Shown: piece after piece, positions 7,875-16,782 of the stretch
Position numbering within the stretch: the first letter of the stretch is position 1
Layout: every line of letters starts with the position of its first letter
Assembly: GCA_965200355.1 (NCBI GenBank)
Contig: OZ241351.1
Span: forward strand, 3,658,001-3,722,000
DNA from: Bin18 sp965200355
GTDB taxonomy: Bacteria; Desulfobacterota; Binatia; Bin18
Length of the DNA stretch: 64,000 bases
Direction: 5' to 3'
Notes under the pieces: model-generated
Told to the model about the DNA's origin: nothing
The model's database searches: none
Seen by the model: only the letters and a program-made list of their open reading frames with translations
Position numbers and translations under genes: made by a program

Positions 7875-8729
7875 CTACGCCCCCGACTCGCAGGTCACGG
7901 ACATATTCAGGTCTGCGGCCGGCGTTGAATGGGTCAGCCGACCGACCGAGATAAAGTCTACCCCCGTTTCCGCCACTTCCCGCACGCGCGCCAGTGAGAT
8001 ATTGCCCGAGGCTTCAACCAAGGCGCGGCCCTGTATCAGTTGCATCGCCTCGGTCATCTGGGCGGTGGTCATATTGTCCAGCAAAATGATATCGGCCTGG
8101 GCGTCGAGCGCCTCTTGGACCTCGGCCAGAGTGGTGCACTCCACTTCGATACGCAGCCACGTTGACGCCTGACTCCGCGCCTGGCGTACCGCCGCACCCA
8201 CCCCGCCACAGACGGCAATATGATTGTCTTTAATCAATACCCCGTCGTCCAGCCCCAGCCGATGATTTCTTCCCCCACCCTGAACAACCGCATACTTATC
8301 CAGCAGGCGCAGGCCGGGCAGGGTTTTTCGGGTATCAATAATGGTGCACGGGGTACCGGCCACGGCCTCAACAAATTTTCGAGTCAGGGTCGCCACCCCG
8401 GAGAGGTGTTGCACAAAATTGAGCAAAGTCCGCTCCGCGCTGAGCAGCCCAGCGGCCCGTCCCCACACCTCGGCAACAACCGTTCCAACCGGCACCTGAC
8501 TCCCCTCTTGCGCCAGCAAACGGACCCCAGCCGTTTGCTCCGTTTGGGCCAATACCACGGCAATGAGTGGCAGTCCGGCCAGCACCACGTCAGCCTTGGC
8601 CGTCATTTTTCCACGCACCGCCTGATTGAAGGGAATCGTCGCTCGTGTGGTCGCATCACCCCGCCCAATATCTTCTTCCAATGCGAGGCGAATCAACCGG
8701 TTCACAGCCGGATGGTCAAATGGATACAT
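7875..8729 (-). CDS. nadC: Nicotinate-nucleotide pyrophosphorylase (carboxylating)
   Basis: A 284-aa quinolinate phosphoribosyltransferase of NAD synthesis. Visible hallmarks are EEDIGRGDATT near the N-terminus, the DTRKTLPGLR loop, the GGGRNHRLGL motif and IKDNHI, then ILLDNM and EASGNISL, which line the PRPP/quinolinate site. It is the first gene of the nadC-birA-coaX set on the minus strand. Length and all active-site motifs are normal. Confidence 0.96.
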   Translation of the reverse strand: MYPFDHPAVNRLIRLALEEDIGRGDATTRATIPFNQAVRGKMTAKADVVLAGLPLIAVVLAQTEQTAGVRLLAQEGSQVPVGTVVAEVWGRAAGLLSAERTLLNFVQHLSGVATLTRKFVEAVAGTPCTIIDTRKTLPGLRLLDKYAVVQGGGRNHRLGLDDGVLIKDNHIAVCGGVGAAVRQARSQASTWLRIEVECTTLAEVQEALDAQADIILLDNMTTAQMTEAMQLIQGRALVEASGNISLARVREVAETGVDFISVGRLTHSTPAADLNMSVTCESGA

Positions 8730-8801
8730 AGCCTGGGAATGTATACAGCCAGAGAGGCGGAAACAAGGTGAGAGGGGTTGAGAGTTGGGAGAGCGTAGAA
8801 C

Positions 8802-10148
8802 TCAGTCCTCAAGGGGATTCTCTGAGATTTCTTTCATCATGCGCCGTATCATGTCGTTGAACATTTTCTTGAGCACGACTCTCTCCTTCCCCATGTATTC
8901 CGGGATGTGGCTATATATGTTGATAGAGCAAAAATCCAAACGGCGTTCGAGAGAAAATCTCCATCCGCAACGATTCGAGTCCGCTCTATTGTTAATGGAA
9001 AAATCAAACTCGCTCCCGTCTCGTCCCTGAAATTTACAGAGCTTGAATGAAAGGCTGGTGTCAATAGAGAGTGCGTTTTCCGGCCAGCCCCTTTCCTCTT
9101 CTGATAAATCAAAAGTAGAGACTTTATTATCGGGCGTTGTCACAGAGGAACTGCCCCGAGCAGAAACACGACCGAACTGTTCGGAAAACTGTTCGACCTT
9201 CCCTTTGCAATAAAGAAACAGGGGGTACAGTAATTCTTCCGCGTACTCCTTCGCCCGGATTGTGTCTCCCCTGCTTTTTTGCAACGCGTGTTTGAAAAGC
9301 GCGATCTCCTTGTCTATATCCTCCACGTCCTCAATATCCTCCCCACGGGCAGCCCTGAGATGGAGGTTCAGAGAGTATCTGCAACACGCAGCAATATAAG
9401 TAATGAACTCGGTCAACTCTTTACTCCGGTCAGCCCGCTCCAGCGTGTTGATATACTCGCCTCTCTCCTCACTGGGGATGAGCGCCACCGTGTAGCCGTG
9501 CTTCATCAAAATCATATTCATCAGCAGCCGCGCCATGCGCCCGTTCCCATCGTCAAAGGGATGAATACGGACAAAGCGGTAGTGAAACGTGGCGGCCATA
9601 ATAATGGGTTGCTCGCCCTCGTCCTCTTTTTTTCTGTACCAGTCTACCAGGTCGCTCATTGCTGATTGCACCTGCTCTGGTGGGGTAAAATAATACGTCT
9701 CGCCGGTAGAGGTTCGCACGTTGTTTGGCTGTGTCTTATAGTCTCCAACGGTAATGCGTCGCTTCACCCGCTGCCCGTCTGGCGTGATCGCTTCGGTTTC
9801 ATACGGCTCCTTCAGCAGCACGGTATGGAGATTGCGGATAAAGACCTGATTGAATACTTCCTTGCTTTTTACCGCGTCCTCCACTGCTTTTACCGCCTCA
9901 TCGTGTCCCTCAATGTCCAGATGGTCACGCAGAGGTTTCCCCTGGGCGGTCAGCCCGTGGAGGATCAGGCTTCGCGTTTCTCCCAACGTCAGACTGTTCC
10001 CCTCTATAGCGTTGGAGTGATAGTTCCACTCGATCCTGAGTTTTTGTCCTATTCGGCCTAGGACATCAGAGGGCAACGGGCGCAATGTGTCCAACTCTTT
10101 TTTCAGAAGATCGATTTCGTCAAGAATCGTTGGGCTTCTATTCGCCAT
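8802..10148 (-). CDS. Fic/DOC family protein (probable AMP-transferase)
   Basis: A 448-aa protein with the Fic core motif HPFDDGNGRMAR (196-207), whose histidine is the catalytic base for transferring AMP to a hydroxyl side chain. An N-terminal inhibitory helix motif of the form S/T-x3-E-G/N is present as SNAIEGN (45-51), which places it in the self-inhibited class II. After the Fic domain come roughly 170 residues of unusual sequence, polar and not recognisable to me, in place of the usual winged helix. The ATG at 10148 is favoured by GAGGAAGGA; the longer reading adds 28 residues. A separate antitoxin is not expected for class II. The neighbour upstream is an AbrB-like hybrid remnant. Confidence 0.85.
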   Translation of the reverse strand: MANRSPTILDEIDLLKKELDTLRPLPSDVLGRIGQKLRIEWNYHSNAIEGNSLTLGETRSLILHGLTAQGKPLRDHLDIEGHDEAVKAVEDAVKSKEVFNQVFIRNLHTVLLKEPYETEAITPDGQRVKRRITVGDYKTQPNNVRTSTGETYYFTPPEQVQSAMSDLVDWYRKKEDEGEQPIIMAATFHYRFVRIHPFDDGNGRMARLLMNMILMKHGYTVALIPSEERGEYINTLERADRSKELTEFITYIAACCRYSLNLHLRAARGEDIEDVEDIDKEIALFKHALQKSRGDTIRAKEYAEELLYPLFLYCKGKVEQFSEQFGRVSARGSSSVTTPDNKVSTFDLSEEERGWPENALSIDTSLSFKLCKFQGRDGSEFDFSINNRADSNRCGWRFSLERRLDFCSINIYSHIPEYMGKERVVLKKMFNDMIRRMMKEISENPLED

Positions 10149-10252
10149 TCCTTCCTCTTCTCGCGATTTATACGAAGAACGGAGAATGATGATAACAACA
10201 TCGGCTTCCGATTCCAGCCGGCTCGCTGCCATGCGAGCTTGGGAACACAGAA

Positions 10253-10579
10253 TCAGCGGGTATAATCAATGCAGTCCGCAATCCACGCTGAAGGGTCGTC
10301 CGCTCGGACTGGCAGAACACCACATGCAACAAGGTGCGTATTATCCGACGAATCCAGGGCAAACACCGGCTTTCCTTCGGTCAGCGCTTCCTCGCACAAT
10401 GTCTCGATTTTCCCGCTCTGTTCGGCATAAGCGACGAGAAGACAGTCGGCGAGAGTGGCGGTTGGACGGTGGATGTTATCGTCAAAGAAAGATAGGAGCA
10501 GCAAGCGCCCTTCGCCTAGCGCGTCCAGCACGTGCTTCGGGAATGTCACCTGTCGCTTTGATGTAATTTTCACAACCAT
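10253..10579 (-). pseudogene. AbrB-type N-terminus joined to a DprA-like C-terminal fragment
   Basis: A 108-codon ORF with a good ribosome site (AAGGAG) before the ATG at 10577-10579. Residues 1-24 (KITSKRQVTFPKHVLDALG) are the swapped-hairpin DNA-binding half of an AbrB/MazE-like antitoxin. From about residue 25 the sequence changes to something resembling the C-terminal part of DprA/Smf-like proteins (RPTATLADCLLVAYAEQSGK, then EALTEGKPVFALDSS). Within that part the usual arginine/asparagine-rich link between RPTA and the LAD segment seems deleted. I read it as a fusion of two gene remnants made by deletion, still open in one frame. It could still be expressed; function unknown. Confidence 0.5.
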
Positions 10580-10708
10580 GACGTCGCTCCTTACGAAAGC
10601 CTTACTTTGGTAAGGGGACGGAATCAATCATGTTCGTTATACAGGTCAAGCACCGTCTGTTTGTCCTCATCCTCAAAGAACGCCTCGACAGGACAGGGCG
10701 TCAACCGT

Positions 10709-13700
10709 TTACCCCAGCGCGGCAAGGTTCTCATTGAGCGTTCCTAACTGCGCCTCCAGGGCGGCCAGCTTGGAGCGCTCCCTTGCGACCACTTCGGGGT
10801 TGGCCCGTGACAGGAATTTCTCGTTGCTGAGTTTTTTCTGTACCCCGGCAAGCGTGCCGCTCAGCTTTTTGATCTGGCCGTTCAAACGCGCCCGTTCTTT
10901 CTCAATATCGATGACCCCGAGCACGTACACCTCAAACTCGCCCACGACTGCGGTCGCAGCATCGCGCGTCCGCTCGGCGTCGGGGGCCATCTCGACCGAC
11001 TCGACCCCGGCCAGACTTTGAATGTGCATCAGTCCGTGCGTCAGGATAGCGGGGGCTTCGTCCACGGTTTTGATGCGCACCTGCACCCGCTGCTTTGGCG
11101 GCACCGTATATTGGCTACGGATATCGCGGATGGCCCGAATAATGTTCTGTAAAAAGTCTACCTGCTGTTCAAGGGGCTCATCCTGCCAGCGCGCATTTGG
11201 CTGGGGCCAGGGTGCGTGGGCGATCTCGTCCGGCGACTGAAGCGGACGCTCAATGCCGCGCTGGACAGTATGTTCATGCAGGTGTTGCCACAAGAAGTCG
11301 GTCACAAAAGGAATAAACGGATGGAACAGGCGCAGGGTCTGATCAATGCAAAAGGCCAAAACTTGTCGGGCGCTGTCGGCGCCGTCCGTGCGGAGGCGGG
11401 GCTTAATCATTTCCAGATACCAGTCGCATAGATCCGACCAGAAAAACTCCCGCGCCGCGGACAGGGCGGCAGACGGATTATAGGCTTCAAGCTGTTGCTG
11501 CACTGCGGCGATAGCCCGTGTCAGGCGGGAGAGTATCCAGCGATCCTCAAACGGTAGTGCCGCCGGGTTCAGCCCGACGAAGGGAACCGGCTCCAGATTC
11601 AGCAAGGCAAACCGCACCGCATTCCACAGCTTGTTGCAGAAGTGGCGACCGACCTCAAAGCGGTCGCTGATCAGCTTGGCCGATGGAATCTCCGGCATGG
11701 TGCCGAGCACATCAAATTCTTTGCCAGTTGTGGGACATACATAGGTAAAAATACTGCTGCCGTGCTTGGCTTTTGCCAGGTCTACGGGCTCATTGGTAAA
11801 CGGCGAGATGGCTTGAACAGGGAGACGAATATCCTGGGAGCCGGTTTGCATCTCACACAGGACATAGCGCATGGCATCACAGCCGTAGCGTTCGATAATG
11901 TCCACCGGGTCAATGCCATTGCCTTTGGACTTACTCATCCGCTCGCCTTTGCCATCCAGAATCGTGGCGTGAATAAAGACATCGGTGAACGGCACGTCGC
12001 CCAGGTTATACAGGCCCATCAGGACCATGCGGGCGACCCATAAGGTAATGATATCGCGCCCGGTCACTAGGCAGGAGCCGGGATAGTAATACGAGAGACA
12101 GTCGGGAGCGCCGTTCTGGGTGCCCAGAGGTGACTGACCGGCTTCGATAGCCGCGGTATTGGGGTCGGGCCAGCCCAGCGTGCTATGCGGCCACAACCCA
12201 CTCGAAAACCAGGTATCCAGCACATCGAGATCACGGACGAACCCGGCGGCCTCCAAGTCTCTCACCACCGCCGCTTGGCTGGACGGCTCACGCAAACACA
12301 CCAGAATTTTTCCCGGTCTTTGCCCCGCCGTGTCAGCGGCACTGGCTCGAGCCAGACGGTCCAGGGTATCGGGACCGAGGCGTTCATTGGTCTCGCTCGT
12401 CTGTAAGCGGGCGACCACATCTTCCCGCCTGACATACGGGGCAAGCCAGGCAATCTGTTCCCGTAATGCCTGGCCCTGGAAGCTCCCCGCCCAGATCGGA
12501 ATCTGATGCCCCCACCACAGCTGGCGGCTGATACACCAGTCACGCTTCTCGGCCAGCCAGTTGATATAGGTATGCTGGTAACGGCTGTCCGGGTGAAACG
12601 AAACCTTCTTGCCTGTGGGTGAACGCCACTTGCCGGCGGCAGCATCAAGGGCGGCCTGAGCGAGTCCGGGTGCCACAAATTCGTTGGCCGTCCCCCGCCC
12701 GCAGACGACACCGCCTTCCACATCTCCCATGCGCACGAACCACTGCTCCGACAGATACGGCTCCACCGGGGTCTTGGAGCGGTCCGAGTGACCGATTTCG
12801 ATTGCTCGCTCTTCAACGGCCTCAAGCAGGCCGAGAGCGTCCAAGTCCTGGATAATCTTGTCTCGGGCCGCAAAGCGGTCGAGCCCTTGATACGCGCCGG
12901 CCTGGTCGTTCAAAGAGCCGTCAGCGTTCAGAATGTTCAGCATCCCGATCTCTGCGCGGTGGCGGCTCCATACCGCATAGTCATTGGCGTCGTGGCCTGG
13001 AGTGATCTTCACACACCCGCTGCCGAGTTCGGGTTTTGCCCATTCGTCGCAGATAAGCGGAATCGGGCGGTCCTGCAGCGGGAGGCGTACCAGACGGCCG
13101 GCTCTGGCCATGCCCGCGAGTTGTTCAAGCTGGGGCAGATGCGTCGCGCGGCGTTGTTCAAGCCGTGCCACTTCCGCTTCCAGTGTGGCCCGTTCTTTTT
13201 GACCGGCCCGGGTCAGGCGCTCCTGGGTTTTCCGAATCAGATCTTCCAGCGCACCGCGCGGGTCGGGATGGCAGGCCACCGCGGTATCGCCCAACATCGT
13301 TTCAGGCCGCGTTGTCGCAACCACAACGTATTTTGGTTCGCCGGGCTGGGGCTGCATCACCGGATAGCGCAGATGCCAGAAATGCCCCTGGACGCTTTCA
13401 TACACAATCTCGTCATCTGCGACCGCGGTTTGCAAGTGACAGTCCCAGTTGACCAGGCGCGTCCCGCGAAAAATCAGCCCATCCCGGAACAAGTGAAAAA
13501 AGGTCCACTGGACGGCCCGGGCACAGACCGTGTCCATGGTAAAGCGCTGGCGGTCCCAGTCACACGAACAGCCCATGGCTTGCTGTTGGCTGACAATGCG
13601 GGCCTGATACTGCTCTTTCCAGTCCCAGATACGTTCGACCAAGGCCGCGCGGCCCACATCATGCCGCGTTTTCCCTTCCAGCTCGAACAGGCGCTTTTCC

Positions 13701-13981
13701 ACAACGGCTTGGGTGGCAATACCAGCGTGGTCTGTCCCAGCCATCCACAGCGCGTTCTCCCCCATCATGCGATGCCAGCGCGTCAGCATATCCTGCATGA
13801 CGTTATCCATGGCGTGTCCCATGTGCAGCGCGCCGGTGACATTCGGCAGCGGCATCATGATTACATAGCGCTGCGCGTTGTCGTCCGGGGTTGCCGCAAA
13901 AGGTTTGGTCTCGGCCCAACGCTGGACGAGCATCTTTTCCAGTGCGGCCGGGTCGTATTGGCTGGCCAATTCGTTTGGCAT
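10709..13981 (-). CDS. valS: Valyl-tRNA synthetase
   Basis: A 1090-aa class I synthetase. The HIGH motif is HMGH (53-56) in the PNVTGALHMGHAMDN context, and the KMSKS loop is RMSKSKGNG. The editing domain, anticodon-binding domain and C-terminal coiled coil (IEKERARLNGQIKKLSGTLA) are present. It is longer than the usual 880-950 aa. Extra sequence lies in the editing/catalytic region and between DIRLP and GRHFCNKLWNAVRFAL, where about 50 residues including CPTTGKEFDVLG are inserted. The ATG at 13979-13981 has AAGGAG at 8 bases; an upstream TTG is less likely. It is followed by the AbrB-DprA remnant. Confidence 0.95.
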   Translation of the reverse strand: MPNELASQYDPAALEKMLVQRWAETKPFAATPDDNAQRYVIMMPLPNVTGALHMGHAMDNVMQDMLTRWHRMMGENALWMAGTDHAGIATQAVVEKRLFELEGKTRHDVGRAALVERIWDWKEQYQARIVSQQQAMGCSCDWDRQRFTMDTVCARAVQWTFFHLFRDGLIFRGTRLVNWDCHLQTAVADDEIVYESVQGHFWHLRYPVMQPQPGEPKYVVVATTRPETMLGDTAVACHPDPRGALEDLIRKTQERLTRAGQKERATLEAEVARLEQRRATHLPQLEQLAGMARAGRLVRLPLQDRPIPLICDEWAKPELGSGCVKITPGHDANDYAVWSRHRAEIGMLNILNADGSLNDQAGAYQGLDRFAARDKIIQDLDALGLLEAVEERAIEIGHSDRSKTPVEPYLSEQWFVRMGDVEGGVVCGRGTANEFVAPGLAQAALDAAAGKWRSPTGKKVSFHPDSRYQHTYINWLAEKRDWCISRQLWWGHQIPIWAGSFQGQALREQIAWLAPYVRREDVVARLQTSETNERLGPDTLDRLARASAADTAGQRPGKILVCLREPSSQAAVVRDLEAAGFVRDLDVLDTWFSSGLWPHSTLGWPDPNTAAIEAGQSPLGTQNGAPDCLSYYYPGSCLVTGRDIITLWVARMVLMGLYNLGDVPFTDVFIHATILDGKGERMSKSKGNGIDPVDIIERYGCDAMRYVLCEMQTGSQDIRLPVQAISPFTNEPVDLAKAKHGSSIFTYVCPTTGKEFDVLGTMPEIPSAKLISDRFEVGRHFCNKLWNAVRFALLNLEPVPFVGLNPAALPFEDRWILSRLTRAIAAVQQQLEAYNPSAALSAAREFFWSDLCDWYLEMIKPRLRTDGADSARQVLAFCIDQTLRLFHPFIPFVTDFLWQHLHEHTVQRGIERPLQSPDEIAHAPWPQPNARWQDEPLEQQVDFLQNIIRAIRDIRSQYTVPPKQRVQVRIKTVDEAPAILTHGLMHIQSLAGVESVEMAPDAERTRDAATAVVGEFEVYVLGVIDIEKERARLNGQIKKLSGTLAGVQKKLSNEKFLSRANPEVVARERSKLAALEAQLGTLNENLAALG

Positions 13982-14048
13982 CAACTCGCTCCTTGGGAAA
14001 GCAGACTCATGCGCGACAACAGGCGGTCTGTTGTCGCGGAATCCCAGT

Positions 14049-14083
14049 AAAAAGGGGCTTCCCTCTTGTTGAGAAAAGCCCCC
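14049..14083 (-). terminator. Intrinsic terminator after tRNA-Leu
   Basis: On the minus strand GGGGCTT (14076-14082) pairs with AAGCCCC (14054-14060), followed by five T (14049-14053). It lies a few bases past the 3' end of the tRNA and before valS, so the tRNA is probably transcribed as a single unit. Confidence 0.75.
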
Positions 14084-14090
14084 TGACCTA

Positions 14091-14174
14091 TGCGAAAGGG
14101 GGGACTTGAACCCCCACGGGTTTTACCCCACAGGATCCTGAATCCTGCGCGTCTTCCAATTCCGCCACTTTCGC
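14091..14174 (-). tRNA. tRNA-Leu (anticodon CAG)
   Basis: An 84-nt class II tRNA. The acceptor stem GCGAAAG pairs with CTTTCGC and the discriminator is A. The D-arm region GGCGGAATTGGAAGACGC is typical of tRNA-Leu. The anticodon stem CAGGA/TCCTG carries loop TTCAGGA, giving CAG. There is a short variable arm (GGG-loop-CCC) and a T-arm GGGGGTTCAAGTCCCCC. The 3' CCA is not encoded. It reads CUG codons and is followed by its own terminator. Confidence 0.95.
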
Positions 14175-14292
14175 GCAACGTGAAGTACTTACCCGCCCCG
14201 CGGTTGGCCTGTCAATCCCGGAGGGGCAAATCAGCAAAGGACATCAATGAGCGCTGGGGCGGGATTGGACTGAGCAACGGTGAGAGGCCAGC

Positions 14293-14330
14293 GACGAAAA
14301 AGCCGCGCACGAAGAGCCGGCTTTTTCGTC
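14293..14330. terminator. Hairpin terminator, probably bidirectional
   Basis: Two 12-base arms, 14293-14304 and 14319-14330, are perfect inverted repeats. Each arm contains a run of five A or T, so either strand gives a GC-topped hairpin ending in T residues. It lies just downstream of the small minus-strand membrane-protein gene (ends 14359) and is most useful as that gene's terminator. Confidence 0.65.
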
Positions 14331-14358
14331 TCGATACAGAGACGGGTCACACCCGCCC

Positions 14359-14544
14359 TTACTCCGGCTCCTGATGGCCGGCGTTCGCCAGAAACGAAAC
14401 CAGCACGGCGACGCTGAGGGCTCCCAGAACGCCCAGCGTCACGGCCCCGGTCGAGACAAATCCCCCGTCGGCAGAACCCGCCGCAGACCAGGCTCCGACC
14501 AAGACCACCGCCCCGACGACTATGCCTAATACTGTCCCAAGCAT
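14359..14544 (-). CDS. Small two-segment membrane protein, unknown
   Basis: A 61-aa hydrophobic protein. Two likely transmembrane helices (about residues 3-20 and 33-52) are separated by a small glycine/serine loop, and the C-terminus is a short charged tail (GHQEPE). The ATG at 14542-14544 is preceded by AAGGAG at 8 bases, which supports translation. I do not recognise a family. Its downstream hairpin terminator and separate ribosome site suggest a monocistronic gene. A longer upstream reading is unsupported. Confidence 0.6.
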   Translation of the reverse strand: MLGTVLGIVVGAVVLVGAWSAAGSADGGFVSTGAVTLGVLGALSVAVLVSFLANAGHQEPE

Positions 14545-14767
14545 GTGCAAAACTCCTTGTCTGCCAATATGGCCTGCTGCTCCCCTTACCAGTTCTCCGG
14601 TTGGAGGACTAGGGCACTCCAAGTGGTGTGGGCCCGTCTCCCGTGCCGGCATGAGGAGCCCTCTTTGCTATTTTTTTGCTGGCTGGTATTCTTTCCTGGT
14701 TCTCGGTTCGGGAAAGTCGGTAGGGGAAAGAGAATAGTCCAACACCGCCCCAAATAAGGAGGTTTGC

Positions 14768-15934
14768 ATGTCAACAGCAAACGGGGAAGTCAGTCTTGAG
14801 GGGTCCATCGATTGTGATGGCCATATCTTGGAGCCGCCCGATTTGTGGGAGCGCTATCTTGAGCCGCAGTACCGCGAGCGGGCCATTCGGATTAAAACGG
14901 ACGATGAAGGCTGGGAGTATTTTGAATTTGATGGCAAACCGTCCAGGCTGTGCGAGCGCGGTTTCCCCGGCATTCTGGGGGCCATGGGCCAGCCGGATAT
15001 CGTCCCAGGTCCAGACCGCCGCTATATTGATGGCGCGCCGCTGGGCTCCATGGACGCCAAGGAGCGCGTCGAGCGGCTTGACGGCGAAGGACTGACAAAA
15101 TCGATTCTCTACCCCACTATCGGCCTGTTATGGGAGAGTGAGGTTCGGGACCCGGAAATCTCAGCCGCCTATTGCCGGGCCTATAACCGTTGGATTGTGG
15201 ACTTCTGCTCCGAATCGGGCGGACGCCTCATCCCTATCGCTCATCTGTCCGGGACCGATGCCAACGCAGCCGCAACAGAACTGGAGCGCGCGGTCAAAGC
15301 GGGTTGCAAGGGCGCTTTTTTTGCGCCGTTTACCTGGACAAAGAAATCGCACGGCCATCCAGACTATGATGCGGTCTGGGCCAAGGCCCAAGAGTTGGAT
15401 GTGCCGATTGCCCTGCATCCCACCTTTGAGCCCATCCAATTCATGCCCCACGGACGGTTTGCAGAACTCGTGCCCACGGAGCCGATTGACTTTAACTGGT
15501 ATTTTGATGTGCTGGTTGCCCAGAACATGCAGCAGGCGTTTGTGGCGCTCTTTCACCACGGCGTGTTTGAGCGTTTCCCCGAGGTCAAGGCCGTCGTGCT
15601 CGAATCCCAGGCTGGTTGGATTGGCTATTTACTCGACCGGATGGACGCGGTGTTCGAGGGTCCCCTGGCCCATTCGACCCAGCTCCGGGAGCGACCGAGC
15701 TTTTATTTTCAGCGCCAGTGCTGGATTTCCGCCGACCCGGACGAAAAAGCCTTGCAGCATATTATTGAATTCGTCGGAGCCGACAAATTCTTCTGGGCTT
15801 CAGATTTTCCGCACCCGGACCACAGCGACCAGTATATGCCGGCCCTGAAACGGCTGGTTGCACCACTGTCCGAAACGGCCCGGCAGCAGGTCATTGGGGC
15901 CAACGTGGCTGCGGTCTATAAGCTGGGACAGTAA
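14768..15934 (+). CDS. Amidohydrolase family protein (amidohydrolase-2 type)
   Basis: A 388-aa TIM-barrel metal-dependent hydrolase. The N-terminal DCDGHILEPPDLWERYL and the C-terminal WASDFPHPDH carry the metal-binding and catalytic Asp/His residues typical of the ACMSD/amidohydrolase-2 family. Many family members act as decarboxylases or hydrolases on aromatic or carboxylated substrates; the substrate here cannot be told. The ATG has a strong AAGGAGG. The gene stands alone with its own terminator at 15966-15991. The 223 bases upstream (14545-14767) carry no gene and probably hold its promoter. Confidence 0.88.
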   Translation: MSTANGEVSLEGSIDCDGHILEPPDLWERYLEPQYRERAIRIKTDDEGWEYFEFDGKPSRLCERGFPGILGAMGQPDIVPGPDRRYIDGAPLGSMDAKERVERLDGEGLTKSILYPTIGLLWESEVRDPEISAAYCRAYNRWIVDFCSESGGRLIPIAHLSGTDANAAATELERAVKAGCKGAFFAPFTWTKKSHGHPDYDAVWAKAQELDVPIALHPTFEPIQFMPHGRFAELVPTEPIDFNWYFDVLVAQNMQQAFVALFHHGVFERFPEVKAVVLESQAGWIGYLLDRMDAVFEGPLAHSTQLRERPSFYFQRQCWISADPDEKALQHIIEFVGADKFFWASDFPHPDHSDQYMPALKRLVAPLSETARQQVIGANVAAVYKLGQ

Positions 15935-15965
15935 CGCCTGGCGGACTGGCAGCGGCAGACCCCCC

Positions 15966-15991
15966 GGCCCGTCCCCGAGGCGGGCCTTTTT
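15966..15991 (+). terminator. Intrinsic terminator after the amidohydrolase gene
   Basis: GGCCCG (15966-15971) pairs with CGGGCC (15981-15986) around a 9-base loop and is followed by five T (15987-15991), 31 bases after the amidohydrolase stop. Confidence 0.75.
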
Positions 15992-16039
15992 CGTACCGCC
16001 TCACCGCCGCGTGTCTCCCCCCTTCCTGCAATACACCCC

Positions 16040-16771
16040 GTGCATTACAAACTGCTGCTCGAATACGACGGCACCAACTATCATGGCTGGCAGATCCAGC
16101 CCACGGGCGCGACGGTCCAGGGGACGCTTGAAGCCGGCCTGTCCCGGATTCTGAATCGGCCCATTCGTGTGCAGGTGGCTGGACGAACAGACGCCGGGGT
16201 TCATGCCCTGGGCCAGGTGGCCAGCTTTCAGGCCCCTCCTTCTCTCAATTTGACGCGGTTTCAGCGTAGCCTCAACGCGGTTCTGCCGTCAGATATTGCC
16301 ATCCACGCAATCAGCGAGGTGGCAGATACGTTTCATCCCCGCTACGACGCCCGCAGCAGGACCTATCAGTACCGTATCTGGAACCGGCCCTCTCCCTCGG
16401 CCATGCAGGCCCGCTACTCGTGGCATATCCCCTATCCTTTGGACCAGGCGGCCATGAATGCGGCCGCGGCCGTGCTCATCGGCCATCACAATTTTGCGTC
16501 TTTTCAAGGAGCGGACTCTGTGGAACGCACCCCGTGGCGCACAGTCCTGCACAGTGCCGTCTGTCGCGAGCCTGATTTTCTCGTCTATACGGTCAAAGCC
16601 GGCTCCTTCCTACGCCATATGGTCAGGAATATCGTCGGCACCTTGGTCGATGTCGGGCGGGGCGCTTTGAGCACCGACGAGTTTGCCGCGGTCTTTGCAG
16701 CCTGTCAGCGCTCTCGAGCCGGGCTGAACGCCCCGCCTCAGGGCTTGTTTCTGGTTGCCGTCCGCTATTAA
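16040..16771 (+). CDS. truA: tRNA pseudouridine(38-40) synthase
   Basis: A 243-aa enzyme that forms pseudouridine at positions 38-40 of the tRNA anticodon stem-loop. The catalytic Asp51 lies in AGRTDAGVHALGQ, and the YDGTNYHGWQ and FLRHMVRNIVGTL motifs frame the family's two halves. It begins at a GTG (16040) with no clear ribosome site; the preserved N-terminal strand HYKLLLEYDGTNY supports this start. A 4Fe-4S protein gene follows after 11 bases. Confidence 0.94.
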   Translation: MHYKLLLEYDGTNYHGWQIQPTGATVQGTLEAGLSRILNRPIRVQVAGRTDAGVHALGQVASFQAPPSLNLTRFQRSLNAVLPSDIAIHAISEVADTFHPRYDARSRTYQYRIWNRPSPSAMQARYSWHIPYPLDQAAMNAAAAVLIGHHNFASFQGADSVERTPWRTVLHSAVCREPDFLVYTVKAGSFLRHMVRNIVGTLVDVGRGALSTDEFAAVFAACQRSRAGLNAPPQGLFLVAVRY

Positions 16772-16782
16772 GACCGACCGCT

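Noticed and set aside
10627..10712. Short minus-strand frame ending TVLDLYNEHD between valS and the AbrB remnant
   Set aside because: About 25 codons with no good start or ribosome site; perhaps a remnant, but unsupported.
12788..14050. 420-aa plus-strand ORF opposite valS
   Set aside because: Antisense to conserved synthetase motifs; composition is typical of high-GC shadow frames.
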